From contig NZ_JAJLRA010000004.1 in the NCBI RefSeq assembly GCF_020991365.1, positions 186,001-250,000 on the forward strand: a DNA stretch of 64,000 nt, read 5' to 3'. A program made the position numbers and the translations under genes. The notes beneath the pieces were generated by a model. The model searched no databases. It worked only from the letters and a program-made list of their open reading frames with translations, and was not told where the DNA came from. Shown here piece after piece: positions 51,196 through 62,264 of this stretch (position 1 is its first letter; every line of letters begins with the position of its first letter). Source of the stretch: Streptacidiphilus sp. ASG 303. Lineage in GTDB: Bacteria > Actinomycetota > Actinomycetes > Streptomycetales > Streptomycetaceae.

Positions 51196-51306
51196 TCCGG
51201 CCGACCGCGCCGGCCCTTTCGTGTGGTCTTCCGGAGGCTCGGCCCGGTCCTTCTCCTCCGGCGGCGGTGCGGACGGCCTCACCACTGCTGATCGGGCTCG
51301 TTCACT

Positions 51307-51339
51307 GTGGCAGGACCCGCAGGGAACGGGTCCTGCCAC
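51307..51339. terminator. Terminator between toxin and the minus-strand membrane gene
   Basis: Perfect 13-bp arms (51307-51319 and 51327-51339) with a 7-base loop lie between the convergent genes ending at 51195 and 51387. Confidence 0.8.
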
Positions 51340-51386
51340 GGTGCCCGAGGAGCGGCCGGGGAACGCTGCCGCCCCGCGAGGGCGGC

Positions 51387-51944
51387 TCAGTAGTGCCAGT
51401 GCGGCCTTCCGGAGACCATGCCGCAGGTGATGCGGCGGCCGGCGGCGTCGGTGGTGGTCCTGCCCAGGTCGGCCTTCCGGCAGAACTGCCCCGCCTCGTA
51501 GCAGTTCCCCGCGTTGGAGCGGATGCTGCACCGTTCCGCTCCGCCGCCGGAGCCGCTCCCGCCGCCGCTCGTGCGGCTTCCCGAGCTGTGGGTCGCCGTG
51601 CCGCCGCCGGAGTGGGACGCGGGCCTGGAGCTCTTCGCGCTGCTGCCGGCGGTCCCGGCCCTCGCGGTCACGGTCGCCGTCACGGTGGCTTCGGCGGTGC
51701 GGGTGACGGTGACGGTGGGCGCCGGCGCCGCCTCGGCCGTGACCGTGACCGTGGCCGTGGTGGTGGCGGTGACGGTCGCGGCGGGCTTCGCCGTGGAGCC
51801 GCCGCTTCCGGCGGCGGCCCCGATGCCGCCGATGAGGAGGAGCAGCGCGAGGAGGCCGCCGCAGCCGATGGCCGCGATCTTCGGACCCCTGCGTCCGGGC
51901 GGACCGGCGGGCTGGGCGGGCGGCTGCTGGTACGGGTTGTGCAT
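51387..51944 (-). CDS. Membrane-anchored protein with Thr-Val repeats and small Cys domain
   Basis: A 185-residue protein. A cytoplasmic N-terminus (MHNPYQQPPAQPAG) is followed by one membrane helix (IAAIGCGGLLALLLLIGGIG), an extended TVT/ATV repeat, a Ser/Gly linker, and a 45-residue domain with four Cys (CSIRSNAGNC, FCRKAD, RITCGM) that probably form two disulfides outside the cell. The domain name is not known to me. Confidence 0.8.
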   Translation of the reverse strand: MHNPYQQPPAQPAGPPGRRGPKIAAIGCGGLLALLLLIGGIGAAAGSGGSTAKPAATVTATTTATVTVTAEAAPAPTVTVTRTAEATVTATVTARAGTAGSSAKSSRPASHSGGGTATHSSGSRTSGGGSGSGGGAERCSIRSNAGNCYEAGQFCRKADLGRTTTDAAGRRITCGMVSGRPHWHY

Positions 51945-52462
51945 GGCGTCCCCGATGTTGTGGCGATCTTGTGGCGACAGCGTGTCAGCCGGGTGTCGCC
52001 CGACGGTATGGGGACGGGTGGTTCGTGGCCGAGCCGTTACTCCGGGGGTCCGGTAGGGGCCGATCTGTCCGCGGTGCGGCAGGCTCCGCCCGAACCGGCG
52101 GGGCCGCGTGCAGACGGGTGGCGGATCCCTCCGTCCCCGCGGGGCGAAGCCGCGTGGAGCCGCGGCGGATCCACGGCTGTGCAGGAATGAACGGGACTGC
52201 CGTGGAAGGGAGGTGTCGGTGCGACACCTGACTTGGCGGGAGGCCGCCTGAGCCCCGAGGTGCCAGGCTTCTGCGCCCGGCAGGAGCGTCCACTGGAGCA
52301 GGTGGTCCGTCAGGTGGCGAAGTGCGGAGCCGTGGGTGCTGTCGACCCGTCCCCGGTGGACCGTCCCGCCTCACGAGGCCCTCGGCACACGCCTCCCGCC
52401 CTGCGGGCAGCAGAGGGACCGCCGCGGCGGGACGGCCGCTCCGGACGGTGGGGACCCGCCGG
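51945..52462. other. Intergenic region without a recognised gene
   Basis: This 518-bp gap should hold the promoter of the gene ending at 51387. TTGTGGCGA is repeated at 51958-51966 and 51969-51977 in its leader. Open frames here lack codon bias and ribosome sites. Confidence 0.4.
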
Positions 52463-52828
52463 CTACATCGCCACGAACTCCGTCAGGATCGCCTGCACCT
52501 CGTAGATGTCCACGCCCTTGGTGAAGGTCTTCTGAATCGGCAGCTGGGTGCCGGAGACCCAGATCTTCAGCTCGGCGTCGAGATCGAAGGTGCCGGCGGT
52601 CTCCACCGCGAAGTGGGTGATGCTCCGGTACGGGATCGAGTGGTACTCCGTCTTCTTGCCGGTGATCCCCTGCTTGTCGACCAGGACGAGCCGGCGGTCG
52701 GTGAAGAGGATCGTGTCGCGTATCAGCAGGTAGGCGGCGTGCACCTGCTCGTTCTTCCCCAGCAGGCGCGCGTACTCCTCCTGCGCCGCCCCCGGGTCGA
52801 CGGCATGGGCGTTCCCGAACAGTGCCAT
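52463..52828 (-). CDS. Bacterial PH-domain protein
   Basis: A 121-residue protein made of one bacterial pleckstrin-homology-like domain: YLLIRDTILFTDRRLVLVDK, the Tyr/Ser/Ile stretch KKTEYHSIPYRSITHFAVET and the end IQKTFTKGVDIYEVQAILTEFV. Such small proteins are common and of unknown use; they may form rings. The ATG at 52828 fits. Confidence 0.9.
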   Translation of the reverse strand: MALFGNAHAVDPGAAQEEYARLLGKNEQVHAAYLLIRDTILFTDRRLVLVDKQGITGKKTEYHSIPYRSITHFAVETAGTFDLDAELKIWVSGTQLPIQKTFTKGVDIYEVQAILTEFVAM

Positions 52829-53160
52829 GGCTGGCCTCCGCAGGTCGGTGACGGATGGTCATGGGACCGTACAGCGGTCGCCGCCGCGGCGTCCCTGCTC
52901 CGACGACATCCGTTCTGCTCCCCGCGGTGCGAAGCCGGGGGCGGCGGAGGGAGGCGGCGGCAGGGAAACGGCGGCTCCGGTGCTGCCGTGGCCGGCGGCG
53001 GTCCCGGTGCTCCTCGGCACCGGCAGGTCCGGGCGGACGGGCAGGGCCGCGTGCACGTCGCATCGCCGGCCGGTCCACGGGGCGTGCCGTGGTCTCGCGG
53101 CGGCGCTCTCCCCGGATCCCGGCTTCCTGCGGGGGACCGGGGGACGCTCCCGGCCCCGGG
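52829..53160. other. Intergenic region without a recognised gene
   Basis: About 330 bp between two minus-strand genes. It should hold the promoter of the PH-domain gene. No good frame or clear repeat seen. Confidence 0.35.
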
Positions 53161-53652
53161 TCAGCGGGAGCGGAGCAGGCCCTTCTCCCGCATGGCGGCC
53201 GTGAAGGCGAGGGTCTGGTCCGCGTCCAGGGCGGCGGCGGGCAGGGCCATGCCCGCCCGGGGGGACATCCGGAGCACCCAGAAGTCCCCGACGCGCGAGA
53301 CGCTGCGGAACGTCGTCCACGTCCGCGAGGTCGCGCGGTCCGGGCCCTGCGTGCGGTACTCGGTGTCCGTCAGGGTGACCGTGACCTCGCGGGTGCCCTT
53401 CAGGTACGGGGCGAGCCGGCGTCGTACCGCGCGCTCGCGCAGAGCGAAGAACACCACGCCCCATGCCGCGAGCACCGCCCCGGGCCAGGGCGGTGTCCGG
53501 GCGCCCGACAGGGACGCCGCGACGCCGGCCAGGCCGACCGCCACGCAGCCGGCGCTGACCAGCCACCGCTGCACGTACCCGCGGCGGCCGAGGGCCCGGT
53601 ACGAGGCCATGACCGTGGCCGGGGTGGTGGTGAAGGTCGCCGTGATGTCCAT
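53161..53652 (-). CDS. YcxB-like membrane protein
   Basis: A 163-residue protein with two membrane segments near residues 30-75 (WLVSAGCVAVGLAGVAASL and WPGAVLAAWGVVFFAL) and a C-terminal beta-rich domain ending in AGMALPAAALDADQTLAF, the pattern of YcxB-type proteins. Function unknown. ATG at 53652. Confidence 0.8.
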   Translation of the reverse strand: MDITATFTTTPATVMASYRALGRRGYVQRWLVSAGCVAVGLAGVAASLSGARTPPWPGAVLAAWGVVFFALRERAVRRRLAPYLKGTREVTVTLTDTEYRTQGPDRATSRTWTTFRSVSRVGDFWVLRMSPRAGMALPAAALDADQTLAFTAAMREKGLLRSR

Positions 53653-53835
53653 GCGGTCCTCTGCGGAATGGCCGGGGCCGGTCGTCCGCCGTCCGCCGCT
53701 CCGTGCGGCCGGCCGGTGGGACCACCGTCGGAATCCAACCACCAGCCCCGGTCCCGGCGTACCGCGGCCCCGGCATCCTCCCGGTCCGGCTACGGTCCCG
53801 CCCCGGCATCGCCGTCCCCCGCGACCGTCTGACCG

Positions 53836-53871
53836 GCGCTTCCCGCGCTTCCGGCGCTTCTCGCGCTGCCC
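53836..53871. repeat. Four 9-bp tandem units in the 373-bp gap 53653-54025
   Basis: GCGCTTCCC, GCGCTTCCG, GCGCTTCTC and GCGCTGCCC follow each other. They lie about 155 bp before the large signalling gene. The remaining gap shows other GC-rich degenerate repeats and no gene. Confidence 0.75.
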
Positions 53872-54025
53872 GCTCTGCCCGGTGTGTCCGCCGGTCCGGG
53901 CCGTACCCCGGGCCGCACCCCAGGCCGGGCACCGGGCCGGACACCGGAACAGCGTCACGGGGGAGGCGTCCGGGGCCGTCGGGGTGAAGAATGGGCGGGA
54001 GCCGGACCACAGGTGGTTCCCGACC

Positions 54026-57000
54026 ATGCGCGCAGACCAGTCCGACACCGCCGACCAGCCCGACACCGGAGGCCAGTCCGAGATCGAAGGCCAGCCCCTC
54101 TCCTCCCGCAGCGCCGGCCGCCCTGGTGCCGCCGGCGGGCTCCCGCCTGCCGCGGGGCCGGTCCACGCCGCCGGGACCGCCCCCGCCGTCGACGGCCCGC
54201 CCGGACGGACCGGCCCGCCCGGCCCGGCGGCCCCCGGGGGCGCCCCGGCCCTCCCGGCGCCCGCGCCGCCGCGCCCCGAGCGGGCGGGCGGCCTGCTGGT
54301 GGTGCCCCTGGCCACGGCCCTGATCGGCGACGACGGCCGCATCCTGCACTGGAGCGACGGCGCCGAGTCCCTGCTGGGGTATCCGCCCGCCGAGGCGGTC
54401 GGCCGCTTCTCGCTGGACCTGCTGGTCCCCGAGGACCTGCGGAAACGCGGCATGGAGCTGTTCACCCGCATCCTGTCCGGCAGCAGCTGGTCCGGCGCCT
54501 TCCCGATGCGGCACCGCGACGGGCACCAGGTCGAGCTGGAGTTCCGCACCCACCCGGTGACCGGCCCGGGCCTCCGGCCGATGGTGCTGGCGGTGGCCAC
54601 CGACGTGCGCTCGCTGCGCCGCGTCGAGGAGGACCTGGCGGTCCTCGACGCGTTCTTCGCGCAGGCCCCGATCGGACTGATGGTGTACGACACCGACCTG
54701 CGGTTCGTGCGGGTCAACGAGGCGCTGGCCCGGATGAACGGCGTGTCGCAGGAGGGGCACCTCGGGCGGCGGCTGAGCGAGGTGCTGCCGGGCATCAACG
54801 GCCTGGAGATCGAGGCCGTGATGCAGGAGGTCCTCGACACCGGGCGGCCGGTGGTCGACGCCCGGTCGCACGGCCGCACGCCGGGCGACCCGGACCGCGA
54901 CCACGCCTGGTCGGCGTCGTACTTCCGGCTGCAGGACCCGGCCGGCCGGATCCTCGGCGTCTGCTCGTCGCTGATCGACGTCACCGAGCGGTTCGAGGCC
55001 GACGCGCGGGCGGCGCGGGCCCGCGACCGGCTGGCGATGCTGGTGGAGGCCACGGGCAGCGTCGGCACCACCCTGGACCTGCGGGAGACGGCCCGCGAGC
55101 TCGCCGCCGCCATGGTGCCGCAGCTCGCCGACGTCGGCACGGTGTTCGTCCTGGAGCACCGGGTCTCCGGGGCGGAGGCGGAGCCCGGCTGGGAGTCCGA
55201 GCCGGTCCGCCGCATCGCCGCCGCCGCGGCGGACCCCGCCCTCCCGCTGCAGGACCTGGAGCTCGACGAGGTCTGCCCGGTGCCGCCGGGCTCGCCGTAC
55301 GCGCAGGCCCTGGCCACGGGCCGCACCGTGGAGGTGCCCTGGCCGACCCGGGACCCGCTGACGGAGATCCGCACCGCCCGGCTGCGCCGGTACGTCGACC
55401 GCACGTCCTGGTCGGTGCGGGCGACGCCGCTGGTGGCGCGCGGCCGTGTGCTGGGCCTGGTGGTGTACGCCCGGCACGGCGAGCGCGAGCCGTTCGAGGA
55501 CGAGGACACCACCCTCGCCGACCAGTTGGCCGCCCGCGCCGCCGTCTCCATCGACAACGCGTGGCTGTACACCAGGGAGCACAGCACCGCGGAGGCCCGG
55601 CAGCGGGCGCTGCAGGAGGCCAACGCGGCCCGCGAGCGGCTGCTGCTCATCAACGAGGCCGGCACCCGGATCGGCACGACCCTGGACATGGGCCGCACCG
55701 CCCGCGAGCTGATGGACGTGGCGGTGCCCCGCCTGGCGGACGCCGCCGCGGTGGCCGTCCGCGAGTCGGTGGTCCACGGCGCCCCGCCCGCCGCGCCGGA
55801 CCCCGACTGGCAGGTCCGGCTGCGCACCCTGGCCGTCGGCCCGGAGCAGGACCGGCCGATGACGGCGGAGGGCATCGACGCCGCGGGCACCGCCAAAGGG
55901 TGGGGCGCCGACACCTACCACGCCCGCTGCCTCGCCTCGGGCCGCCCGGTGCTCGTCCCCGAGGTGGGCCCCGCGGACCTGGAGCGCATCGCGAGCGTCC
56001 CCTCCCGGGTGGAGGTCTTCCGCCGGGAGGGCCTGCACTCGTACATGGCGGTGCCCATGCGGGCCCGCGGCCTGGTGCTGGGCGGGGCCGAGTTCGTCCG
56101 CCTGCGGGACACCCCCGAGCCGTTCACCGCCGAGGACCTGGCGCTGGCCGTGGAGATCACCGCCCGCGCCGCCATCTCCATCGACAACGCGCGGCTCTAC
56201 ACGAGCCAGCGCGAGTCCGCCCGGCAGCGGCAGCAGGCCCTGGAGGAGGCCCAGACCGCGCAGGCCCGCCTCGCGCTCATCAACGAGGCCGGCAGCCGCA
56301 TCGGCACCACCCTGGACCTGCGGCGCACGGCCGAGGAGCTGGTGGAGCTGGCGGTGCCGCGCTTCGCCGACCTGGTCACCGTGGACCTGCTGGACCCGGT
56401 GCTGCGCGGGGAGGAGCCGTCCACCGTGCCGGAGGACGGCCCGGTGCTGCTGCGCGCCGTCGCGGTGGGCCGCGCCCGCGGGCCGGGCGCCTCGCCGGTG
56501 ACCGACACCGTGGGGGAGACCTCCGAGTTCGGCTCCTCCAAGCTCTACGCCCGCAGCCTGCGCACCGGCCGCTCGGTGCTGGTCGCGGACGTCACCGAGG
56601 ACGACGTGCGGAGCATCGTGGCCACCCCGGACCGGGTGGCGCCCGCGCTGGAGGCCGGGGTCCGCTCGTACCTGATGGTGCCGCTACTGGCCCGGGGGGC
56701 GGTGCTGGGCGGCGCGGAGTTCGTGCGGCTGCGGGGCTCGGAGCCCTTCGGGCCGGAGGACGTGGCCCTCGCCGAGGAGCTGGTGAGCCGCGCCGCGGTC
56801 TGCGTCGACAACGCCCGCCTGTACCGGCGCGAGCGCGCCACCGCGCTGACCCTGCAGCGCAGCCTGCTGCCGCAGGAGGTCCACCCGACGCTGGGCCTGG
56901 AGATCGCCCACCGGTACCTGCCGAGCAGCCTGGTCAGCGAGGTCGGCGGCGACTGGTTCGACGTGGTGCCGCTGTCCTGCGGGCGGGTCGCGCTGGTGGT

Positions 57001-57922
57001 GGGCGACGTGATGGGGCACGGCATCCGGGCCGCCGCCACCATGGGGCAGATCCGCACCGTCGCCCGCACCCTCGCCACGCTGGACATGCCGCCCGAGCAG
57101 CTGCTGACCCGGCTCGACGAGACGACCTCGGGCATGGGCGAGGGCCAGTTCGCGACCTGCGTCTGCGCCGTGTACGACCCGGTGGAGCGCAGCTGCACGG
57201 TGGCCAGCGCCGGGCACCTGCCGCCGGTGGTGTCCTGCCCCGACGGCAGCAGCCGGCCGGTGGACGTGCCGTCGGGGGTGCCGCTCGGCGTCGGCGGCGC
57301 GGTCTTCGAGAGCGTGGACCTCACCCTGCCCGAGGGCGCCGTGCTGGTGCTGTACACCGACGGCCTGGTCGAGCGCCGCGGCGAGGACATCGACCAGGGG
57401 ATCGGCCTGCTCTGCCGGACCGTCGCCGAACGCCGCGGCACGCTGGAGGAGACCTGCGACGCCGTCGTCGAGACCCTGGTGCGGACCGGCACCGAGGACG
57501 ACGTCGCGGTCATCATGGCCCGGGCCACGCCCGTCCCCGCCGACCGGGTCGCCACGCTGCCGCTGGACCGGGACCGCACGACGGCGAGCGAGGCCCGCCG
57601 CTTCACCCGGCAGGTCCTGCAGGACTGGCGGCTGAACGCCCTCTCGGACTTCGCCCAGCTGCTGGTCAGCGAGCTGGTCACCAACGCCCTGCTGCACGCC
57701 GGCGCGCCCAAGCAGCTGCGGCTGATCCGCGACCGGGTCCTCACCGTGGAGGTGGCGGACATCGGGCACCAGCCGCCCCGGCTGCGGCGTGCCTCCGCGG
57801 AGGACGAGGGCGGCCGCGGCATGCGGCTGGTCAACGAACTGGCGCACCGGTGGGGCAGCCGGACCACGCCGCTCGGCAAGGTGGTGTGGGCGGAGCTGGA
57901 GCTGCCGCCCGGGCACGGGTGA
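54026..57922 (+). CDS. PAS-PAS-GAF-GAF-GAF-SpoIIE phosphatase-HATPase signalling protein
   Basis: A 1298-residue soluble protein. Order: disordered Pro/Gly region 1-88, PAS about 89-198, PAS 200-325, three GAF domains (about 332-515, 535-725, 747-935), PP2C/SpoIIE phosphatase 945-1165 and an HATPase 1180-1298. The phosphatase metal site is intact (GGDWFDVV, VVGDVMGHG, YTDGLVE, EDDVAVIMA). The HATPase has LLVSELVTNALLHA and EGGRGMRLVNELAH. It joins phosphatase and anti-sigma kinase functions in one chain. The three GAF domains share near-identical starts (LINEAG-RIGTTLD), so they arose by duplication. ATG 54026 follows AGGTGG. Confidence 0.93.
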   Translation: MRADQSDTADQPDTGGQSEIEGQPLSSRSAGRPGAAGGLPPAAGPVHAAGTAPAVDGPPGRTGPPGPAAPGGAPALPAPAPPRPERAGGLLVVPLATALIGDDGRILHWSDGAESLLGYPPAEAVGRFSLDLLVPEDLRKRGMELFTRILSGSSWSGAFPMRHRDGHQVELEFRTHPVTGPGLRPMVLAVATDVRSLRRVEEDLAVLDAFFAQAPIGLMVYDTDLRFVRVNEALARMNGVSQEGHLGRRLSEVLPGINGLEIEAVMQEVLDTGRPVVDARSHGRTPGDPDRDHAWSASYFRLQDPAGRILGVCSSLIDVTERFEADARAARARDRLAMLVEATGSVGTTLDLRETARELAAAMVPQLADVGTVFVLEHRVSGAEAEPGWESEPVRRIAAAAADPALPLQDLELDEVCPVPPGSPYAQALATGRTVEVPWPTRDPLTEIRTARLRRYVDRTSWSVRATPLVARGRVLGLVVYARHGEREPFEDEDTTLADQLAARAAVSIDNAWLYTREHSTAEARQRALQEANAARERLLLINEAGTRIGTTLDMGRTARELMDVAVPRLADAAAVAVRESVVHGAPPAAPDPDWQVRLRTLAVGPEQDRPMTAEGIDAAGTAKGWGADTYHARCLASGRPVLVPEVGPADLERIASVPSRVEVFRREGLHSYMAVPMRARGLVLGGAEFVRLRDTPEPFTAEDLALAVEITARAAISIDNARLYTSQRESARQRQQALEEAQTAQARLALINEAGSRIGTTLDLRRTAEELVELAVPRFADLVTVDLLDPVLRGEEPSTVPEDGPVLLRAVAVGRARGPGASPVTDTVGETSEFGSSKLYARSLRTGRSVLVADVTEDDVRSIVATPDRVAPALEAGVRSYLMVPLLARGAVLGGAEFVRLRGSEPFGPEDVALAEELVSRAAVCVDNARLYRRERATALTLQRSLLPQEVHPTLGLEIAHRYLPSSLVSEVGGDWFDVVPLSCGRVALVVGDVMGHGIRAAATMGQIRTVARTLATLDMPPEQLLTRLDETTSGMGEGQFATCVCAVYDPVERSCTVASAGHLPPVVSCPDGSSRPVDVPSGVPLGVGGAVFESVDLTLPEGAVLVLYTDGLVERRGEDIDQGIGLLCRTVAERRGTLEETCDAVVETLVRTGTEDDVAVIMARATPVPADRVATLPLDRDRTTASEARRFTRQVLQDWRLNALSDFAQLLVSELVTNALLHAGAPKQLRLIRDRVLTVEVADIGHQPPRLRRASAEDEGGRGMRLVNELAHRWGSRTTPLGKVVWAELELPPGHG

Positions 57923-58097
57923 GCCGGTGCGGCGCCGCGTGCCGCACCGGGGCGCCGCACCCGGCGGCCGCGGGCCGCGCCGCGCCGCGTTCACCCGGCC
58001 TCCCGGCCCGACCGGCCCCGCGGGCCCGACCGGCCCGACCGGGTGAACGGGACCGCGCGGACTGGACGGGCCGCCGCCTCCTGCCGATAACGCCCCC

Positions 58098-59357
<1,260 letters not shown>

Positions 59358-59472
59358 CCTGCGTTCCGCAGGGGCCGCGGCCCGTTCCCCGACAGGGGGT
59401 CAGCGGCTTTCCGGGAAAGCAGGCATGAAGGTGCCGGCCGGGGGCAAGCGCGGAGCCAGGAGGTGGGACACA

Positions 59473-59643
59473 ATGATTCCTTTGCTGCTGGTTCTGCTGC
59501 TTGCTCTGGTCCTTTTCGGTGCCGGTTTCGCCCTCAAGGCGCTCTGGTGGATCGCCGTCATCGTCCTGATCGTCTGGGCGCTGGGCTTCGTCTTCCGGAG
59601 CGCGGGCTCCGGCGGCGGCCGCGGCCGCTGGTACCGCTGGTAA
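59473..59643 (+). CDS. Small hydrophobic membrane protein
   Basis: A 56-residue protein with two membrane helices (IPLLLVLLLALVLFGAGF and WWIAVIVLIVWALGFVF) and a Gly/Arg/Trp tail. AGGAGGT stands 8 bases before the ATG at 59473. Streptomyces genomes annotate such proteins simply as hydrophobic protein; their role is unknown. Confidence 0.85.
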   Translation: MIPLLLVLLLALVLFGAGFALKALWWIAVIVLIVWALGFVFRSAGSGGGRGRWYRW

Positions 59644-59669
59644 CCGCGCACCGGACGACCGGCACGTGC

Positions 59670-59698
59670 AGGGGCCCCGCCGCACCGGCGGGGCCCCT
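59670..59698. terminator. 13-bp terminator
   Basis: AGGGGCCCCGCCG (59670-59682) and CGGCGGGGCCCCT (59686-59698) with loop CAC lie between the hydrophobic protein gene and the convergent regulator gene. Confidence 0.85.
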
Positions 59699-59739
59699 CT
59701 GCTTCCCGGGGACATGACGCCGCGTCGGCCGACGCGGCG

Positions 59740-60630
59740 TCAGCCGCTCTCCAGGGAGAGGGCGTGCAGACGGTCCAGGCGGGCGCGGGTCGCGTCGTCC
59801 ACCGGTGTGTAGGTGATCAGGCGGGTGCCCATCCGCGGCGAGAGCCACAGGTGGGTGAAGTCGAAGGCGAGCAGCCCGACGTGAGGGTTGAGGAAGCGCT
59901 TGGAGCCGCCGGCGTCCGGCTGCGCCACCTCGTGCCGCTCCCAGGCGGCGGCGAACTCCGGCGAGGCCGCACGCAGCCGCTTGACCAGCGCCTTCCAGGC
60001 GGGCTCGGCGACGTGGTTCGCCATCGTCGCCCGGTAGCGGGCCACCATCGACGCCAGCGCGGCGTCCCGGTCGACCATGGCCTGCCGCCACGCGGGGTGG
60101 GTGAACGCCAGCCACAGGCCGTTGCGGTCCTCTGCGGGCAGCGCGTCCAGGTCGTCCACGAGCCGGGCGTAGGTGCGGTTGTAGGCGAGGATGTCGTACC
60201 GGCCGTTGATCACGCAGGCGGGCAGCGGCTCCAGCCGGGCGATCATCTCCCGCAGCGCCGGGGTGAGGTAGGCGCACGTCCGGTCCGGGGAGGGGTCGAC
60301 CGTGCCGGCCAGCAGGAAGAGGTGGGCCCGCTCGTTCGGGTCGAGCATCAGGGTGCGGGCGACCGCGTCCAGCACCTGCGCCGACACCTGGATGTCGCGC
60401 GCCTGCTCCAGCCACGTGTACCAGGTGACGCCGACGGCGGAGAGCTGGGCGACCTCCTCGCGCCGCAGGCCCGGGGTGCGGCGGCGGCCGCCCGAGGGCA
60501 GGCCCACCTGCTCCGGGGTGATCCGCTCCCGGCGGCTGCGGAGGAAGGAGGCCAGCTCCCGGCGCCGCACCCGGTCGCCGGGGGCGGCGGTCGGCGGGGA
60601 GGCCGGCGGGGCGGTGGCAGCGGTGGTCAT
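59740..60630 (-). CDS. XRE-family regulator with MmyB-like ligand domain
   Basis: A 296-residue regulator. The HTH (about 22-95) has RRRTPGLRREEVAQLSAVGVTWYTWLEQ, the hallmark of this group, followed by a PAS-like MmyB ligand-binding domain. Members usually repress a divergent oxidoreductase or exporter gene and respond to small lipids or drugs. Here the divergent neighbour is a DHA2-type exporter. ATG at 60630. Confidence 0.92.
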   Translation of the reverse strand: MTTAATAPPASPPTAAPGDRVRRRELASFLRSRRERITPEQVGLPSGGRRRTPGLRREEVAQLSAVGVTWYTWLEQARDIQVSAQVLDAVARTLMLDPNERAHLFLLAGTVDPSPDRTCAYLTPALREMIARLEPLPACVINGRYDILAYNRTYARLVDDLDALPAEDRNGLWLAFTHPAWRQAMVDRDAALASMVARYRATMANHVAEPAWKALVKRLRAASPEFAAAWERHEVAQPDAGGSKRFLNPHVGLLAFDFTHLWLSPRMGTRLITYTPVDDATRARLDRLHALSLESG

Positions 60631-60662
60631 GGTCCCAGCATGGCGCAGAGGCGATCCCTGTG

Positions 60663-60683
60663 CCAGGTACTGGTGATACCTGG
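60663..60683. promoter_or_regulatory. Operator candidate between regulator and exporter
   Basis: CCAGGTA (60663-60669) and TACCTGG (60677-60683) are perfect arms with a 7-base spacer, 33 bp from the regulator start and 49 bp from the exporter start. A partial third half-site, CTGGTACC, is at 60695-60702. Confidence 0.7.
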
Positions 60684-60731
60684 ATAACCACACTCTGGTA
60701 CCCCTCTGAAGGGTGGCACAGAGTGGGTCCC

Positions 60732-62264
60732 GTGAACGAGACGACCGAACGGACCGCAGCCCGCGCGGCCACCGCCGCGCCCCCCTCCCGCGCCACCGTG
60801 CTGCCCCGGGTGATCCGCCCGGGCGGCGCCCCGCGCACCGTCGCCGCCCCCGTCGCCGCGGCCCCCGCTTCCCCCGCGGCCGCACTGGGCCCGCTGGGGC
60901 TGGCCACCGTGCTGCTGGGTGCCTTCCTCCCGATGCTCGACTTCTTCATCGTCAACGTCGCCCTGCCCACCATCGACCACGAGCTGTCCGCCGGACCGGC
61001 CGTGCTGGAGCTGGTGGTCGCCGGCTACGGCGTCGCCTACGCGGTCCTGCTGGTGCTCGGCGGCCGGCTGGGCGACACCTTCGGCCGGCGCCGCCTGTTC
61101 ACCGCCGGGGCCGTCGCCTTCGCGGCGACCTCCCTCGCCTGCGGCCTCGCCCCCACCGCCGGCACGCTGGTCGCCGCCCGGATCGCCCAGGGCGCCGCGG
61201 CCGCGCTGATGCTGCCGCAGGTGCTGGCCACCATCCAGGCCACCACCACCGGGCACCACCGGGCCCGCGCCCTGAGCCGCTACGGCGCGGTCGGCGGGAT
61301 CTCCGTGGTCGTCGGGCAGGTCCTGGGCGGGGTGCTCGTCTCCGCCGACCTGTTCGGCACCGGCTGGCGGGCGATCTTCCTGGTCAACGTCCCGGTCGCG
61401 CTGGCCGCCGCCGCGCTGGCGCTGCGCGCCGTCCCGGAGAGCCGCTCCCCGCACCCGGCCCGGGTGGACGTCGCGGGCACGGCGCTGCTGGCGGCCTCGC
61501 TGCTGGCGCTGCTGGTGCCGCTGACGGAGGGCCGGGCCCTGGGGTGGCCGCTGTGGACCTGGCTGCTGCTGGCCGCGTTCCCGTTCGCCGCTGCCGCGTT
61601 CGCCGCGGTGGAGCGGCGGGGCGAGCGGGCCGGCCGGGTGCCGCTGGTGCCGCCGTCGCTGCTCGCGGTGCCGGGGCTGCGGCGCGGGCTGGCGCTGGGG
61701 CTGCCGTTCTTCACGGGCTTCGGCGGGTTCATGTTCACGGTCGCGGTGGCGCTCCAGCAGGGACTGCGGCTCGGCCCGGTCGCGGCGGGGGCGGCCCTGG
61801 TGCCGATGGCGCTGGGCTTCTTCGCCGCCTCGCTGGCCGGCCCGCGGCTGGTCGGCCGGTACGGCAGCCGCACGATCACGGCCGGCGCGCTGCTGCAGGG
61901 CGCCGGACTGGTGGTGCTGGCCGCGACCTTCCTGCGCGGCTGGCCGGACCTCGGCCCGCTGGACCTGCTGCCGGGGACCGCGCTCGCCGGGGTGGGGCAG
62001 GGCCTGGTGATGACGCCGCTGTTCCGGGTGGTGCTGGCGGACGTGCCGGTGGAGCGGGCCGGGGTGGGCAGCGGCGTGCTCGTCACCACCCAGCAGTCGA
62101 GCCTCGCCCTGGGCGTGGCGACGCTGGGCACGCTCTTCCTCTCGCTCGCGCCGGCCTCCGCGCTGGGGATGCGGGACGCCGTCGTGCTGGTGCTCCTGCT
62201 GCAGCTGGCCGGTACGGCGGCGGTCGTGCTGCTCAGCACCCGGCTGCCGCGCACGGTGGGGTGA
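60732..62264 (+). CDS. DHA2-family MFS drug exporter (EmrB/QacA type)
   Basis: A 510-residue transporter with 14 membrane segments. Hallmarks are LDFFIVNVALPTIDHEL in helix 1, RLGDTFGRRRLF in the loop 2-3, and the antiporter motif near GVGQGLVMTPLF. The first 55 residues are Ala/Pro-rich and hydrophilic. GTG at 60732 is the start. It is divergent from an XRE/MmyB regulator that probably represses it. The substrate is unknown. Confidence 0.93.
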   Translation: MNETTERTAARAATAAPPSRATVLPRVIRPGGAPRTVAAPVAAAPASPAAALGPLGLATVLLGAFLPMLDFFIVNVALPTIDHELSAGPAVLELVVAGYGVAYAVLLVLGGRLGDTFGRRRLFTAGAVAFAATSLACGLAPTAGTLVAARIAQGAAAALMLPQVLATIQATTTGHHRARALSRYGAVGGISVVVGQVLGGVLVSADLFGTGWRAIFLVNVPVALAAAALALRAVPESRSPHPARVDVAGTALLAASLLALLVPLTEGRALGWPLWTWLLLAAFPFAAAAFAAVERRGERAGRVPLVPPSLLAVPGLRRGLALGLPFFTGFGGFMFTVAVALQQGLRLGPVAAGAALVPMALGFFAASLAGPRLVGRYGSRTITAGALLQGAGLVVLAATFLRGWPDLGPLDLLPGTALAGVGQGLVMTPLFRVVLADVPVERAGVGSGVLVTTQQSSLALGVATLGTLFLSLAPASALGMRDAVVLVLLLQLAGTAAVVLLSTRLPRTVG

